In this document: piece by piece, positions 7,614 through 15,640 of the stretch
How the letters are laid out: each line of letters starts with the position of its first letter
How positions within the stretch are numbered: the first letter of the stretch is position 1
Assembly: GCA_017392345.1 (NCBI GenBank)
Contig: JAFOVN010000018.1
Span: 1-35,214 of the forward strand
From: Alphaproteobacteria bacterium
GTDB taxonomy: Bacteria > Pseudomonadota > Alphaproteobacteria > Rs-D84
Direction: 5' to 3'
Length of the DNA stretch: 35,214 nucleotides
Notes under the pieces: generated by a model
Seen by the model: the letters and a program-made list of their open reading frames with translations, nothing else
Database searches by the model: none
What the model was told of the DNA's origin: nothing
Translations under genes and position numbers: made by a program

Positions 7614-8138
7614 TCTCTTACTTGGCAAGCATGCAACCACGATATTGAATATCGTATCGATGATAAAGAACAACGCGTACAATGCCATACCCGACGACAC
7701 ATACCCAAATGATATCATCGTGTACCATGCCGAACCGCGAATCACCGGTATCAAATAAACCAACAACACCGGCACAAGATAAAGCCACACCGAAATTCCC
7801 GCATCACGGAAACGACGAACCGAAAGCGCAAGCACCGGGATGAACAAAATCGCACTAACCACCAAAGATACCGTTCCACCGATAAAATACGCGAAACAGA
7901 AATTCACAATGTATGCAAACAAATATCCAAACCAAAATTCCGCACGCGTTGAACGCCCAATGAAATCAAAATATCGACGCCAAAAACTTGCAATCGCCGA
8001 AAGCGGTCCGACCATGCGACGCCGCGGTGTTTGAACCGGAACTTCACGCACGACAGCACGACGCACCGGCGCACGTTTCACGGATTTTTTCGCTGTTGTT
8101 GTTTTCTTTGCTGATGTTTTCTTTTTTGCAACTGGCAT
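7611..8138 (-). CDS. DUF805 family inner-membrane protein with basic N-terminus
   Basis: 175 residues; AAAGGAGA precedes the start. Residues 1-37 are a Lys/Thr/Ala-rich basic tail (KKTSAKKTTTAKKSVKR), reminiscent of histone-like tails. The DUF805 domain follows: SFWRRYFDFIGRSTRAEFW at about 48-66, then four hydrophobic segments, with the family motif LALSVRRFRDAGISVWLYL between the second and third. DUF805 proteins are integral membrane proteins with no assigned activity. The basic tail is not typical of the short DUF805 proteins and might contact nucleic acid or lipid headgroups; that is speculation. Single gene, with its own terminator. Confidence 0.88.
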   Translation of the reverse strand: MPVAKKKTSAKKTTTAKKSVKRAPVRRAVVREVPVQTPRRRMVGPLSAIASFWRRYFDFIGRSTRAEFWFGYLFAYIVNFCFAYFIGGTVSLVVSAILFIPVLALSVRRFRDAGISVWLYLVPVLLVYLIPVIRGSAWYTMISFGYVSSGMALYALFFIIDTIFNIVVACLPSKR

Positions 8139-8164
8139 ATTCTCTCCTTTGTTTTATGAACACA

Positions 8165-8824
8165 TTATACATTATTTTTGAACCCAAGTCCAACAATAAA
8201 CATTTCAACAGAATCCTTGCGCGATGCCGCCGGTTTCACATGATGCACCGATTCGAATTTCTGTTTTATTTGTTTCAATAACTCATTCGTTGTTCCACCC
8301 GTAAAAGATTTTGCAACAAATGTCCCACCGGGCCGCAACGCACGGCACGCAAAATCGAACGCATATTCCAACAACACCATTTGACGCAGGTGATCAGTCT
8401 TTTGATGTCCAACGGTATTCGGTGCCATGTCCGACACAACAACATCAACAACACCGTTTGCATTATCATCCAATTTTAATTTTTCTTCTAACCACCGCAG
8501 CGCCGCATCTGTTGTAAAATCACCCTGATAAAATTCAACATTGTTGATTGGTGTTATTTCCAGCAAATCCATCGCAAAGATTTTTGTCTTTGGAAAAGTC
8601 CGCGCAATAAATTGCGACCATGATCCCGGTGCCGCACCCAAATCCACAACCGTTTGTCCGTTTTTCAAAAATTTATATTTTTCATTTATTTCGATAAGTT
8701 TATACGCCGCCCGCGCCCGATAACCATCACGCCGCGCCCGTGCAACATAGGGGTCGGCGGCCTGGCGCGTTAACCACGCCACCGAAGATTTATGTTTCGC
8801 AATTTTATTATTTGTTATTTTCAT
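8165..8824 (-). CDS. rlmE: 23S rRNA 2'-O-ribose methyltransferase RlmE (FtsJ)
   Basis: 219 residues. RlmE methylates U2552 (E. coli numbering) in the 23S rRNA A-loop using S-adenosylmethionine, a late step in 50S assembly. The SAM motif is VDLGAAPGSWSQ at 60-71. The catalytic K-D-K-E tetrad is visible: K42 (RAAYKL), D132 (SDMAPN), K172 (VAKSF) and E207 (SVEMF). Length and domain order are normal. It begins 17 nt inside the preceding 69-residue orphan gene and follows the SRP M-domain gene, a grouping around ribosome-related functions. Confidence 0.95.
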   Translation of the reverse strand: MKITNNKIAKHKSSVAWLTRQAADPYVARARRDGYRARAAYKLIEINEKYKFLKNGQTVVDLGAAPGSWSQFIARTFPKTKIFAMDLLEITPINNVEFYQGDFTTDAALRWLEEKLKLDDNANGVVDVVVSDMAPNTVGHQKTDHLRQMVLLEYAFDFACRALRPGGTFVAKSFTGGTTNELLKQIKQKFESVHHVKPAASRKDSVEMFIVGLGFKNNV

Positions 8825-9017
8825 TTTGTTTTAATACCAACCGTTGTTGGAATCTGCATAATTTTTGATACCCGCGTGAAAGAAGAGTATTCTTAAAATA
8901 ACGCAATTCTGTTTGATTCTCATTAACATTATATGCAAGACGCCAATACAAAAATCGACCTTTATTATCATATATCGGTTTACTTCTTGGTTGACCAATA
9001 ACATAAATCTTTCCCAT
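8808..9017 (-). CDS. Small hypothetical protein between the SRP M-domain gene and rlmE
   Basis: 69 residues from the ATG at 9017; a GTG nine nt upstream is possible, but the AAGGTGG ribosome site fits the ATG better. The sequence is basic and aromatic (GKIYVIGQPRSKPIYDNKG, LYWRLAYNVNENQTELRYF), with no signal peptide or membrane segment and no domain I recognise. The start lies 12 nt after the M-domain gene and the end overlaps rlmE by 17 nt, so it looks like a real member of a three-gene operon. A role in RNA or ribosome handling would be a guess from context only. Confidence 0.55.
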   Translation of the reverse strand: MGKIYVIGQPRSKPIYDNKGRFLYWRLAYNVNENQTELRYFKNTLLSRGYQKLCRFQQRLVLKQNENNK

Positions 9018-9029
9018 CGCCACCACCTT

Positions 9030-9512
9030 TTACTTCGCGCCTGGTTCGCCGCCGCCCTGTTTCATGCGTTCCATAACGGCCTCCATACCGCCCATGCGCT
9101 GAATCATGGCCATTTGCTGTTTCATTTTTGTATATTGTTTTATAATATGTTCCACATCGCGCACCGTCACGCCCGCGGTTTCCGCAATACGCGCCTTGGC
9201 ATTGGCAAAGATTTTTTCCGGATCCGCACGTTCGGCGGCGGTCATCGCCTCTAATATCTTAATTTGCGAATCAACACTGCCGTCCTTAATTTTTTCTTTG
9301 ATTGCCGACACCGCATTCGACATACCAGGCACCATTTTAAGCAATCCACTAAAATTACTCATTTTCTTAATCTGTTTCAATTGCGCCAACATATCGTTCA
9401 TATCGAACACGCCCGCCATCATACGTTCGGCGGTTTCCTTCATGCCCTTTGGCACATGTGGTTCTTCCAAATTTACATTTTCTTCTTTTTTCTTTTTGCC
9501 AAATCCAAACAT
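9030..9512 (-). CDS. Stand-alone SRP54/Ffh M-domain protein
   Basis: 160 residues with its own AGGAG ribosome site seven nt before the ATG, so it is not the tail of a longer gene; uvrA lies directly upstream. The protein matches the methionine-rich M domain of Ffh: FDMNDMLAQLKQIKKM (36-51, helix M1), the finger loop with MVPGM (60-64), LEAMTAAERADPEKI (87-101), and the final helices VRDVEHIIKQYTKMKQQM with Met-rich tail. The N and G (GTPase) domains are absent. The SRP RNA-binding motif, usually GSRxxRIAxGSG, reads ANAKARIAETAG at 103-114, so key Arg, Ser and Gly residues are missing. A full ffh probably exists elsewhere. It may bind hydrophobic signal sequences without SRP RNA. N-terminal KKKKEE tail. 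Confidence 0.85.
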   Translation of the reverse strand: MFGFGKKKKEENVNLEEPHVPKGMKETAERMMAGVFDMNDMLAQLKQIKKMSNFSGLLKMVPGMSNAVSAIKEKIKDGSVDSQIKILEAMTAAERADPEKIFANAKARIAETAGVTVRDVEHIIKQYTKMKQQMAMIQRMGGMEAVMERMKQGGGEPGAK

Positions 9513-9552
9513 TTTGTTCTCCTTTTTTTACTAGATTTTATTTTACAAAACC

Positions 9553-12396
9553 CTATTTGTCCAGATACTTTGCCAAATATTTTCCTGTGAGTGATTCCGG
9601 ATTACGCGCCACATCTTCGGGTGTCCCCGTTGCGATCACGCGACCACCACCCGCGCCCCCCACCGGCCCCAGGTCGATAATCCAATCCGCGGTTTTAATA
9701 ACTTCCAAATTATGTTCAATAACAATTACGGTGTTGCCCTGCTCTACAAATTCATGCAGAACGCCAAGCAACTGTTTAATATCTTCAAAATGCAGTCCCG
9801 TTGTCGGTTCGTCCAAGATATAAAGCGTCTGGCCCGTGCCACGCGCCGATAATTCTTTGGATAGTTTTATACGCTGGGCTTCGCCCCCCGAAAGGTCAAG
9901 TGAACTTTGTCCCAATTTTATATAATCCAAACCAACGCGTTTTAACAATTCCAACTTGCGACTAATCTGTGGATGATTGATAAAGAACCGATATGCTTCG
10001 TCCACGGTCATATCCAACACGTCCGCAATTGATTTTCCCTTGTATTTTACCGCCAATGTTTCTTCGTTATATCGCGTGCCGTGGCATTTGTCGCATTCGA
10101 CATAAACATCCGCCAAGAAATTCATTTCAATTTTTATCTGGCCGTCACCCTGACATGCCTCGCACCGGCCACCTTTTACATTAAACGAAAACCGCCCTGG
10201 GCCGTATCCACGTGCCTTGGCCTCTGGCAATTCGGCAAAGAAATCACGGATATTCGAAAACACACCGGTATATGTTGCGGGGTTGCTGCGCGGGCTGCGC
10301 CCGATGGGTGATTGATCAATATCCACAACCTTGTCTATATTTTCCATACCGCGAATAATATCATGCGCCCCGGATTCAATTTTTGACCCATACAGCGCGC
10401 GCATCAATGCCGGATACAACGTATTCAACAACAATGTGGACTTTCCCGAACCCGACACACCCGTCAACGCAATAAATTTGCCAAGCGGAAATTCAACATC
10501 GATATTTTTCAAATTATTTTCCCGCGCACCACATATGGTAATTTTTTGTCCATTGCCGGCACGCCGTTTTTTCGGCACAGGAATTTTTTTTGCACCCGAC
10601 AAATACTGACCCGTAAGGGAATTTTTATTTTTTATAACCTGCCCTGGTGTGCCGGCGGCAATAACATTTCCACCGTTCACACCCGCGCCACGACCAATAT
10701 CAATAAGGTAATCCGCCGCCCGCATTGCATCTTCGTCATGTTCAACGACAATCACACTGTTGTCTTTATCGCGCAGCATTTTTAGTGTTTCAAGCAATTT
10801 GTCATTATCACTTTGATGCAACCCGATCGACGGTTCATCCAAAACATACAGAACGCCCGACAGGCCACTGCCAATCTGTGACGCAAGGCGGATACGTTGC
10901 GCTTCGCCCCCGGAAAGTGTTCCCGCCATCCGCGACATTGTTAAATACCCAAGTCCAACATTTTTAAGGAAAAACAAACGACTTGTTATTTCACGCAGAA
11001 CCATTTTTGCGATATCGTTTTCTTGTTTGCTTAGATGATTCGGCAAATCCATAAACCACACATAAGAATCATCAATTGACATATCACAAACATCAATAAT
11101 ATCCGCGCCATTTATTTTTATGCAAAGTGCCTGAACATTAAGACGTTTTCCATGACACACCGGGCACGGTTTTTCCGATTGATACTTTGCCAATTCCGCC
11201 CGCATTACATCGGATTCAGATTCACGCCACCGCCGTTCAATGTTTGGTATCACCCCTTCGAACGGTTTTTCATAAACGAACCCGTTCCAATTTATCTTTA
11301 TCGGTGTATCACCCGTACCGTATAAAATAATGTTTTTGTGTTCCGCACTAAGCATATGCCACGGTTTCCCAAGTGGAATTTTATATTGTCGGTGCAACGC
11401 ATTTATCAAGTGTTCAAATTGCGACAACATTCCACCCCGCGACCACGGCGCAATCGCCCCGTCCAAAATCGACTTTGACGGGTCGGGAATAACCAAATCA
11501 GGCGACATATTTAACTGCACACCCAAACCATCGCACGCACTGCACGCACCAATCGGCGCATTAAAAGAAAACAACCGCGGTTCAATTTTCGGTACGGCAA
11601 AACCACTAACTGGGCACGCATAATTTTGTGAATAAAGAACATCTTCGTTCGTATCCAACCGCCGCAAAATCACCGACCCCGGCACCAGGCGCAACGACCC
11701 TTCGAACGAAGAATAAATCCGCGAACGAAATTCTTCGCGTTCAGAATCCGTCGCATCCGCCGCCGGCATTTGAATCCGATCAACAATAACAAAAATGTCA
11801 TGCTTTTTATTCTTATCAAGTGGCGGCACCGCCGTCAAATCATAAAGTTCACCGTCAATAATTACACGCTGATACCCCTGCTTTACCAAAAACGCAATTT
11901 CTTTTTTATATTCGCCCTTGCGCGACCGAACCAGTGGTGCCATAATAAACGCGCGCGTCCCGGCGGGGATATCCATTGTCATATCAACCATTTCCGCAAT
12001 CGTTTGTGATTTTATGGGAAGTCCAGTCACCGGCGAATATGGCACACCGATTCGCGCCCATAAAAGTCGCAGGTAATCGTATATTTCCGTCACCGTTCCA
12101 ACGGTCGAACGCGGATTTTTTGACGTAGTTTTTTGTTCAATCGATATCGCCGGTGCCAAACCTTCAATCAAATCAACATCGGGCTTTTTCTGCATATCCA
12201 AAAATTGCCGCGCATAACTGGACAGCGATTCGACATACCGCCGCTGACCTTCGGCATAAATTGTATTAAACGCAAGTGACGATTTTCCCGACCCGGATAC
12301 ACCGGTCACGACCACCAATTTATTCTTTGGTATGTCTAAATCGATATTTTTAAGATTATTTTCGCGTGCACCGCGAATTTTTATAACGCCACTCAT
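9553..12396 (-). CDS. uvrA: Excinuclease ABC subunit A (UvrA)
   Basis: 947 residues, the usual length. UvrA is the damage-sensing ATPase of nucleotide excision repair; it loads UvrB on lesions. Two ABC modules are present: Walker [11 protein letters not shown] near residue 32 and [10 protein letters not shown] near 640, with signatures [14 protein letters not shown] and [15 protein letters not shown] and Walker [10 protein letters not shown] and LDEPTTGLH. The interaction and zinc regions include [16 protein letters not shown] and CEACQGDGQ...CDKCHGTR. The first zinc knuckle has CPVS instead of CPxC, so it lacks one ligand; I recall this from other alphaproteobacterial UvrA proteins. Promoter spacing predicts a leaderless message. 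Confidence 0.97.
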   Translation of the reverse strand: MSGVIKIRGARENNLKNIDLDIPKNKLVVVTGVSGSGKSSLAFNTIYAEGQRRYVESLSSYARQFLDMQKKPDVDLIEGLAPAISIEQKTTSKNPRSTVGTVTEIYDYLRLLWARIGVPYSPVTGLPIKSQTIAEMVDMTMDIPAGTRAFIMAPLVRSRKGEYKKEIAFLVKQGYQRVIIDGELYDLTAVPPLDKNKKHDIFVIVDRIQMPAADATDSEREEFRSRIYSSFEGSLRLVPGSVILRRLDTNEDVLYSQNYACPVSGFAVPKIEPRLFSFNAPIGACSACDGLGVQLNMSPDLVIPDPSKSILDGAIAPWSRGGMLSQFEHLINALHRQYKIPLGKPWHMLSAEHKNIILYGTGDTPIKINWNGFVYEKPFEGVIPNIERRWRESESDVMRAELAKYQSEKPCPVCHGKRLNVQALCIKINGADIIDVCDMSIDDSYVWFMDLPNHLSKQENDIAKMVLREITSRLFFLKNVGLGYLTMSRMAGTLSGGEAQRIRLASQIGSGLSGVLYVLDEPSIGLHQSDNDKLLETLKMLRDKDNSVIVVEHDEDAMRAADYLIDIGRGAGVNGGNVIAAGTPGQVIKNKNSLTGQYLSGAKKIPVPKKRRAGNGQKITICGARENNLKNIDVEFPLGKFIALTGVSGSGKSTLLLNTLYPALMRALYGSKIESGAHDIIRGMENIDKVVDIDQSPIGRSPRSNPATYTGVFSNIRDFFAELPEAKARGYGPGRFSFNVKGGRCEACQGDGQIKIEMNFLADVYVECDKCHGTRYNEETLAVKYKGKSIADVLDMTVDEAYRFFINHPQISRKLELLKRVGLDYIKLGQSSLDLSGGEAQRIKLSKELSARGTGQTLYILDEPTTGLHFEDIKQLLGVLHEFVEQGNTVIVIEHNLEVIKTADWIIDLGPVGGAGGGRVIATGTPEDVARNPESLTGKYLAKYLDK

Positions 12397-12403
12397 GGCA
12401 CTA

Positions 12404-12431
12404 AATATAGAACTTTTTTATTTGTTTTCAA
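12404..12431 (-). promoter_or_regulatory. uvrA: Promoter of uvrA, predicted leaderless
   Basis: Minus strand TTGAAA (12431-12426), a 16-nt spacer and TATATT (12409-12404), then 7 nt to the ATG. There is no Shine-Dalgarno sequence. I see no LexA-type operator. Confidence 0.5.
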
Positions 12432-12445
12432 TAACCAACGAAAAA

Positions 12446-13351
12446 CTATTTATCCGATTTTTTCTTGGCCAATTTTTCCGCATCCAATGCAACGCCAGTT
12501 TTACGGACATTATCATCACCGATTTTTCCAACCAGTTCTTTATTGACCCAAACCTCTATCGCGCCCGCATTGCCAAATGTTCCCTTATGCTTGTTCCCCG
12601 CCGGCACATAGTAAATATCACCTGGAACCAGTACGCGACTAAACACGGTTTTTCCACGCGCATCTTCAATTTTTACCCAAGATTCTTTGACCGCCTGAAT
12701 CACGATATCCGCACTATCCGCGTTTTCGCTCCCAAACTTTTCACGCACATCTAATGTATATTTCGGTTCCGTCACAATAACTTGCTGTGGTGCAGAAACC
12801 TGAACAATTTGGCGAACCGGTGCAACCCCTTCATCGGCGGACGGCAAAATCAAAACCAATGCAACCAACACACCAACCAACGTCACCACGCCACCGACAA
12901 ACCACATCCAATGTTTTTTCACATAAGACCAAGTTTTAGATTTTTTTTCACCGACAACACTTTTCTTTTCGGCTCTTTCGACTTTCTCTACTTTTTCAAT
13001 TTTCTCTGTTTTTTCAACATTTACGGCCTTTGGCTGTTCCGTCTTTTGCGCAACCATCGCTTCGGCCAATTTCATTATTCCCAATTCCCTTTTAATCTTG
13101 GCCACAATCAAATCGGGGTCCAACCCCAGTTCCATTGCATAATTCCGTGCAAACCCAAGGATATAAACCACCTCTGGCAAAACGGTATAATCGCCGTCCT
13201 CTAACGCCTGCAAGAACTCTTCGCGTATACAAAGTTGCTTTGAAATTGTTTGAATTTCACGTTTACGCCGCCCGGTTGTCCGTGCCGTTCGCAACATTTC
13301 ACCCGCCGTCATTTCTGGATTCATTTGTAAATCTGTAAAATCTTCTGCCAT
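12446..13351 (-). CDS. RodZ-like protein (cytoplasmic HTH, one membrane helix, periplasmic DUF4115)
   Basis: 301 residues. Residues about 14-85 form a Cro/CI-like HTH_25 domain: [20 protein letters not shown], then [19 protein letters not shown] and [21 protein letters not shown]. Residues 115-135 are a charged repeat of [18 protein letters not shown] membrane helix lies at about 147-171 ([20 protein letters not shown]). The periplasmic part contains DUF4115: [47 protein letters not shown]. RodZ links MreB filaments to the cell-wall elongation machinery; some alphaproteobacterial homologues may instead be regulators. Start chosen for AAAGG upstream. Neighbours dusB and uvrA lie on the same strand with short gaps. 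Confidence 0.85.
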   Translation of the reverse strand: MAEDFTDLQMNPEMTAGEMLRTARTTGRRKREIQTISKQLCIREEFLQALEDGDYTVLPEVVYILGFARNYAMELGLDPDLIVAKIKRELGIMKLAEAMVAQKTEQPKAVNVEKTEKIEKVEKVERAEKKSVVGEKKSKTWSYVKKHWMWFVGGVVTLVGVLVALVLILPSADEGVAPVRQIVQVSAPQQVIVTEPKYTLDVREKFGSENADSADIVIQAVKESWVKIEDARGKTVFSRVLVPGDIYYVPAGNKHKGTFGNAGAIEVWVNKELVGKIGDDNVRKTGVALDAEKLAKKKSDK

Positions 13352-13390
13352 GGCGTAAACCTTTTTGTTATCGTTATACCTATCATAGAC

Positions 13391-14314
13391 CTATCTTTTC
13401 GCAACGCAACCCCAAAATTGCAAAATTTCTTGTTTCATTTCATTTTCGTCGGTTATCTGATTGATTTTTACCCGAAAATCACTTGAATTTGGCATACCGG
13501 CCGAATACCACGCAAGGTGTTTTCTAAACATTGGCACACCGGCACGCGCACCATAGTATTCCAATACTAAATCAAGGTGTCGCATCACCAATTCCCCAAT
13601 ATTTTCGGGTTTTTGACCCGTTCCCAAAATTTCACCAAAAACCCATGGCCGGCCCATCATTGCACGCCCTATCATCGCGCCGGCATATCCGTTATCAATC
13701 GCGCTTTGTACGCCCGCCATATCCACAATGTCCCCATTTGCAATAATCGGAATCGGCATATCTTTAATTTTCGGATGCACCGCCATGCCGGTGTATCCCT
13801 GGGCCCGCGTCCGCCCATGTAATGTCAAAAACTTCGCCCCCGCATCCGCCGCCACATGCACCAAATCGGTCCAATCCATATTTTCGTTATCCCACCCAAG
13901 TCGCGTCTTAACCGACACCGGAATTTTGACCGCGCGCACCACCGCCGAAATAATCCGCCCCGCCAAGCGGTGGTCGCGCATTAAAAAGGCCCCCGCATTC
14001 GCACGCGTTGCAACCTTTGGCACCGGGCACCCCATATTTATATCAATCCATGTCGCACCCGCATCTCCTAAAATCCGCGCGGCATCCGCCATCAAATCCG
14101 GTACGGCACCAAAAATCTGGGTTCCAACATTACCCTCTGTGCCATAGTTATCAAAATTCCGCAGACAATTTTTATGTTGTTCCACCAACGAATGACAAGA
14201 TATCATTTCCGTAACAACGGGAACACCCGGCGCAAATTCGCGTATCATTCGCCGAAACGGGTAATCAGAAATTCCCGCCATCGGTGCAGCAAAAATTTGA
14301 TTATTGGTTATCAT
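13391..14314 (-). CDS. dusB: tRNA-dihydrouridine synthase (DusB/NifR3 type)
   Basis: 307 residues from the ATG at 14314. A longer open frame to 14554 runs through divergent ftsB and is rejected because homology starts at IFAAPMAGISDYPFRRM. Dus enzymes reduce uridines in the tRNA D-arm with FMN and NAD(P)H. FMN-barrel motifs are present: INMGCPVPKV with catalytic Cys96, VSVKTRLGWD, LTLHGRTRAQGYTG, IIANGDI and AMIGRAMMGRPW. The INMGC(P)xxKV...AGAxLM pattern fits DusB best. The promoter shares its -10 box with divergent ftsB, and the mRNA is predicted to be leaderless. Confidence 0.93.
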   Translation of the reverse strand: MITNNQIFAAPMAGISDYPFRRMIREFAPGVPVVTEMISCHSLVEQHKNCLRNFDNYGTEGNVGTQIFGAVPDLMADAARILGDAGATWIDINMGCPVPKVATRANAGAFLMRDHRLAGRIISAVVRAVKIPVSVKTRLGWDNENMDWTDLVHVAADAGAKFLTLHGRTRAQGYTGMAVHPKIKDMPIPIIANGDIVDMAGVQSAIDNGYAGAMIGRAMMGRPWVFGEILGTGQKPENIGELVMRHLDLVLEYYGARAGVPMFRKHLAWYSAGMPNSSDFRVKINQITDENEMKQEILQFWGCVAKR

Positions 14315-14326
14315 TTGTGATATAAT
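14297..14326 (+). promoter_or_regulatory. ftsB: Promoter of ftsB, predicted leaderless, overlapping the dusB promoter
   Basis: TTGATT (14297-14302), an 18-nt spacer and TATAAT (14321-14326), followed by 7 nt and the ATG at 14334. The -35 box lies inside the first codons of dusB. Confidence 0.6.
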
Positions 14327-14350
14327 GCCACGGATGAAAGACAAAATCAA
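14322..14350 (-). promoter_or_regulatory. dusB: Promoter of dusB, sharing its -10 box with ftsB
   Basis: Minus strand TTGATT (14350-14345), a 17-nt spacer and CATTAT (14327-14322), followed by 7 nt and the ATG at 14314. Five of the six -10 bases are the same base pairs used by the ftsB promoter, so both cannot be occupied at once. Confidence 0.5.
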
Positions 14351-14660
14351 AAATTTATTTGGCTTTATCGGTCGCGCGTGGCGTGGTGGTGTCCGTGGCA
14401 AATTCGGCGTATTCTTTGCGGCGTTCGCATTGCTTGCGTTCATCCGAATCTTTTTCGGCGAAGTCAATGTTGGTCGATTCGTGACGAACATATGGCGTCT
14501 TGACACAGAACACGCGGAATTGGCGACGGAGCAGAAAAAACTCCAAACCATCAACCATCACATTAAATTGCTTAAAAGTTACAGCCCCGATTACGTCGAA
14601 GAACTGGGGCTGCACTACCTTAATGTTGGCGATTCTGAATTCAAAATCCTTAAGATTTAA
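14334..14660 (+). CDS. ftsB: Septum formation initiator FtsB/DivIC family protein
   Basis: 108 residues from the ATG at 14334. In-frame ATGs at 14304 and 14325 lie at or before the -10 box and are rejected. A short cytoplasmic basic segment is followed by a membrane helix at about 21-38 (GVFFAAFALLAFIRIFF) and a short coiled coil (LDTEHAELATEQKKLQTINHHIKLL). It ends with the family region YSPDYVEELGLHYLNVGDSEFKIL. FtsB joins FtsL and FtsQ and helps activate septal peptidoglycan synthesis. In many alphaproteobacteria this gene sits beside enolase or pyruvate dehydrogenase, which is not the case here. Its stop codon interleaves with that of convergent tspO. Confidence 0.85.
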   Translation: MKDKIKNLFGFIGRAWRGGVRGKFGVFFAAFALLAFIRIFFGEVNVGRFVTNIWRLDTEHAELATEQKKLQTINHHIKLLKSYSPDYVEELGLHYLNVGDSEFKILKI

Positions 14661-15130
14661 TTCATCAATGTAATATACGCGTTCAGATAGAATGCAAACA
14701 TCATCCATAACAAATACGGTATGACCAACAACATCGCTTTTCTATCGATGCCATTAAACACGCGCGCCATCCATATTGAAATTATAAACAGGCCCAACAA
14801 CACAACAAGTGCCAATCCCGTCATATGCAACCCAAAGAACAAATATGACCAACCCGCATTCAATAACATTTGCGCCGCAAACAAAACATAGGCCATCATT
14901 TTTTCCGACTTTCCACGCGCACTTTTAATAACCAAATACAGCGCAACCCCCAGCAGTGCGTATAAAATCGTCCACGCGGCACCAAACACCACACCCGGCG
15001 GGGTAAGGTTCGATTTGTTAAGTGCCATATACCATATATCTGAATCACCGTGCGGTGTAAAGAACACACCGAAAATTCCCGGCAAAAAAGAAATTACCAT
15101 CGCAACACAAAATTGAATCAACCGTTTCAT
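14657..15130 (-). CDS. tspO: TspO/MBR tryptophan-rich sensory protein
   Basis: 157 residues from the ATG at 15130, with GGGGGA upstream; a frame extending to 15172 lacks a ribosome site. Five membrane segments are visible. Family motifs are WYMALNKSNLTPPGVVFGAAWTILYALLGVALY (PxWxxPPxxxFxxxWtxLYxxmGxa), QMLLNAGWSYLFFGLHM (lNxxWsxlFFg) and PYLLWMMFAFYLNAYI (PYlxWvxfAxxLNxxi). TspO binds porphyrins and cholesterol-like ligands and takes part in tetrapyrrole or stress responses. In alphaproteobacteria it is known as a regulator of photopigment genes, which does not obviously apply here. Convergent with ftsB: the two stop codons share two base pairs. Confidence 0.93.
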   Translation of the reverse strand: MKRLIQFCVAMVISFLPGIFGVFFTPHGDSDIWYMALNKSNLTPPGVVFGAAWTILYALLGVALYLVIKSARGKSEKMMAYVLFAAQMLLNAGWSYLFFGLHMTGLALVVLLGLFIISIWMARVFNGIDRKAMLLVIPYLLWMMFAFYLNAYITLMN

Positions 15131-15204
15131 ATTTTCCCCCTTGTTTGGTTGATTTGATTTTACCACATTCACGCCCCCGGCGATATAGGAAGAAAAACAC
15201 GAGA

Positions 15205-15233
15205 GTGTCAGTGATTAGTGTAAGTGGTTAGTG
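15205..15233 (+). repeat. Hexamer array 3 (orphan copy)
   Basis: It contains TTAGTG and TAAGTG units as in the other arrays, but no gene on this strand ends at it, so it is the exception among the five. It may mark the end of a lost gene. Confidence 0.65.
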
Positions 15234-15251
15234 GCAAGCATAATTGCGCCC

Positions 15252-15279
15252 TTGTTTTTTGGAAAAAAACAGTTATAAT
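15252..15279 (+). promoter_or_regulatory. Promoter of tRNA-Arg
   Basis: TTGTTT (15252-15257), a 16-nt spacer and TATAAT (15274-15279), 12 nt before the mature tRNA end. Confidence 0.6.
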
Positions 15280-15291
15280 GTCCCATGTCGT

Positions 15292-15368
15292 GTGCCCATG
15301 GCTCAATTGGATAGAGCAATTGCCTTCTAAGCAATAGGTTGCAGGTTCGAGTCCTGCTGGGCACGCCA
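15292..15368 (+). tRNA. tRNA-Arg(UCU), CCA encoded
   Basis: The acceptor stem is GTGCCCA/TGGGCAC, with discriminator G and genomic CCA at 15366-15368. The anticodon stem is ATTGC/GCAAT around the loop CTTCTAA, giving anticodon TCT at 15326-15328. The T stem is GCAGG/CCTGC with loop TTCGAGT. It reads AGA codons. Cloverleaf folded by eye. Confidence 0.95.
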
Positions 15369-15375
15369 AAAATTT

Positions 15376-15405
15376 AAATCGGCCTTGTGCCGATTTTAAT
15401 TTTTG
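15376..15405 (+). terminator. Rho-independent terminator of tRNA-Arg
   Basis: The stem is AAATCGGC/GCCGATTT with loop CTTGT, followed by TTAATTTTT. Confidence 0.85.
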
Positions 15406-15409
15406 ATGT

Positions 15410-15600
15410 GTGCCCAAAGGACGAGAACCCAGGTTCGAAAACAAGTAGATTTTGCAAATGTAATGCAGCAAAATCGTCACGGTTTACGCGCAGTGTCGGC
15501 AAAGCCGACCAAGCGACCCGATAGTTGATGAGAACGAGTGTAAACGAAGTTCGAATCTTACGTGTGGTGAGCAACGCGAACAATCCTGCTGGGCACGCCA
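15410..15600 (+). other. tRNA-Arg-like element with an unrelated 170-nt interior
   Basis: This stretch begins with GTGCCCA and ends with TGGGCACGCCA, the two acceptor strands and CCA tail of the adjacent tRNA-Arg. The last 17 nt (15584-15600) are identical to 15352-15368. The interior is not a tRNA: there is no D arm, anticodon arm or paired T arm. It has two good hairpins, GATTTTGC/GCAAAATC (15448-15475) and GTCGGC/GCCGAC (15495-15509). A perfect terminator follows at 15616-15640. It could be a novel small RNA with a tRNA-like end, the remnant of a tRNA-targeted insertion, or a decayed duplicate. Confidence 0.5.
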
Positions 15601-15615
15601 CGAATTTTCATTAAT

Positions 15616-15640
15616 AAAAAATCGCCACAGGCGATTTTTT
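15616..15640. terminator. Perfect bidirectional rho-independent terminator
   Basis: The stem is AAAAAATCGCC/GGCGATTTTTT with loop ACA. It would end transcripts of the tRNA-like element. Confidence 0.85.

Larger units (their letters stand above)
15131..15291. other. Intergenic region before tRNA-Arg
   Basis: It holds the tspO ribosome site on the minus strand, hexamer array 3 and the tRNA promoter. I see no gene here. Confidence 0.6.

Noticed and set aside
9553-12396. Damaged UvrA because of the CPVS zinc knuckle
   Set aside because: All other motifs are intact, and I recall the same change in other alphaproteobacterial UvrA proteins.
14315-14554. N-terminal extension of dusB by 80 codons
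   Set aside because: It runs antisense through ftsB and lacks any family similarity.
15208-15480. Minus-strand open frame of 90 residues with ACPAGLEPATYC
   Set aside because: It is the antisense of tRNA-Arg, a common annotation artefact; no ribosome site.
15410-15600. A second functional tRNA or a tmRNA
   Set aside because: The acceptor strands match, but there is no D arm, anticodon arm or T stem-loop, and no tag-peptide frame. Kept only as a tRNA-like element.
15352-15600. attL/attR pair of an integrated element
   Set aside because: The 17-nt copies are only 232 nt apart and no integrase or cargo lies between them; at most a remnant.
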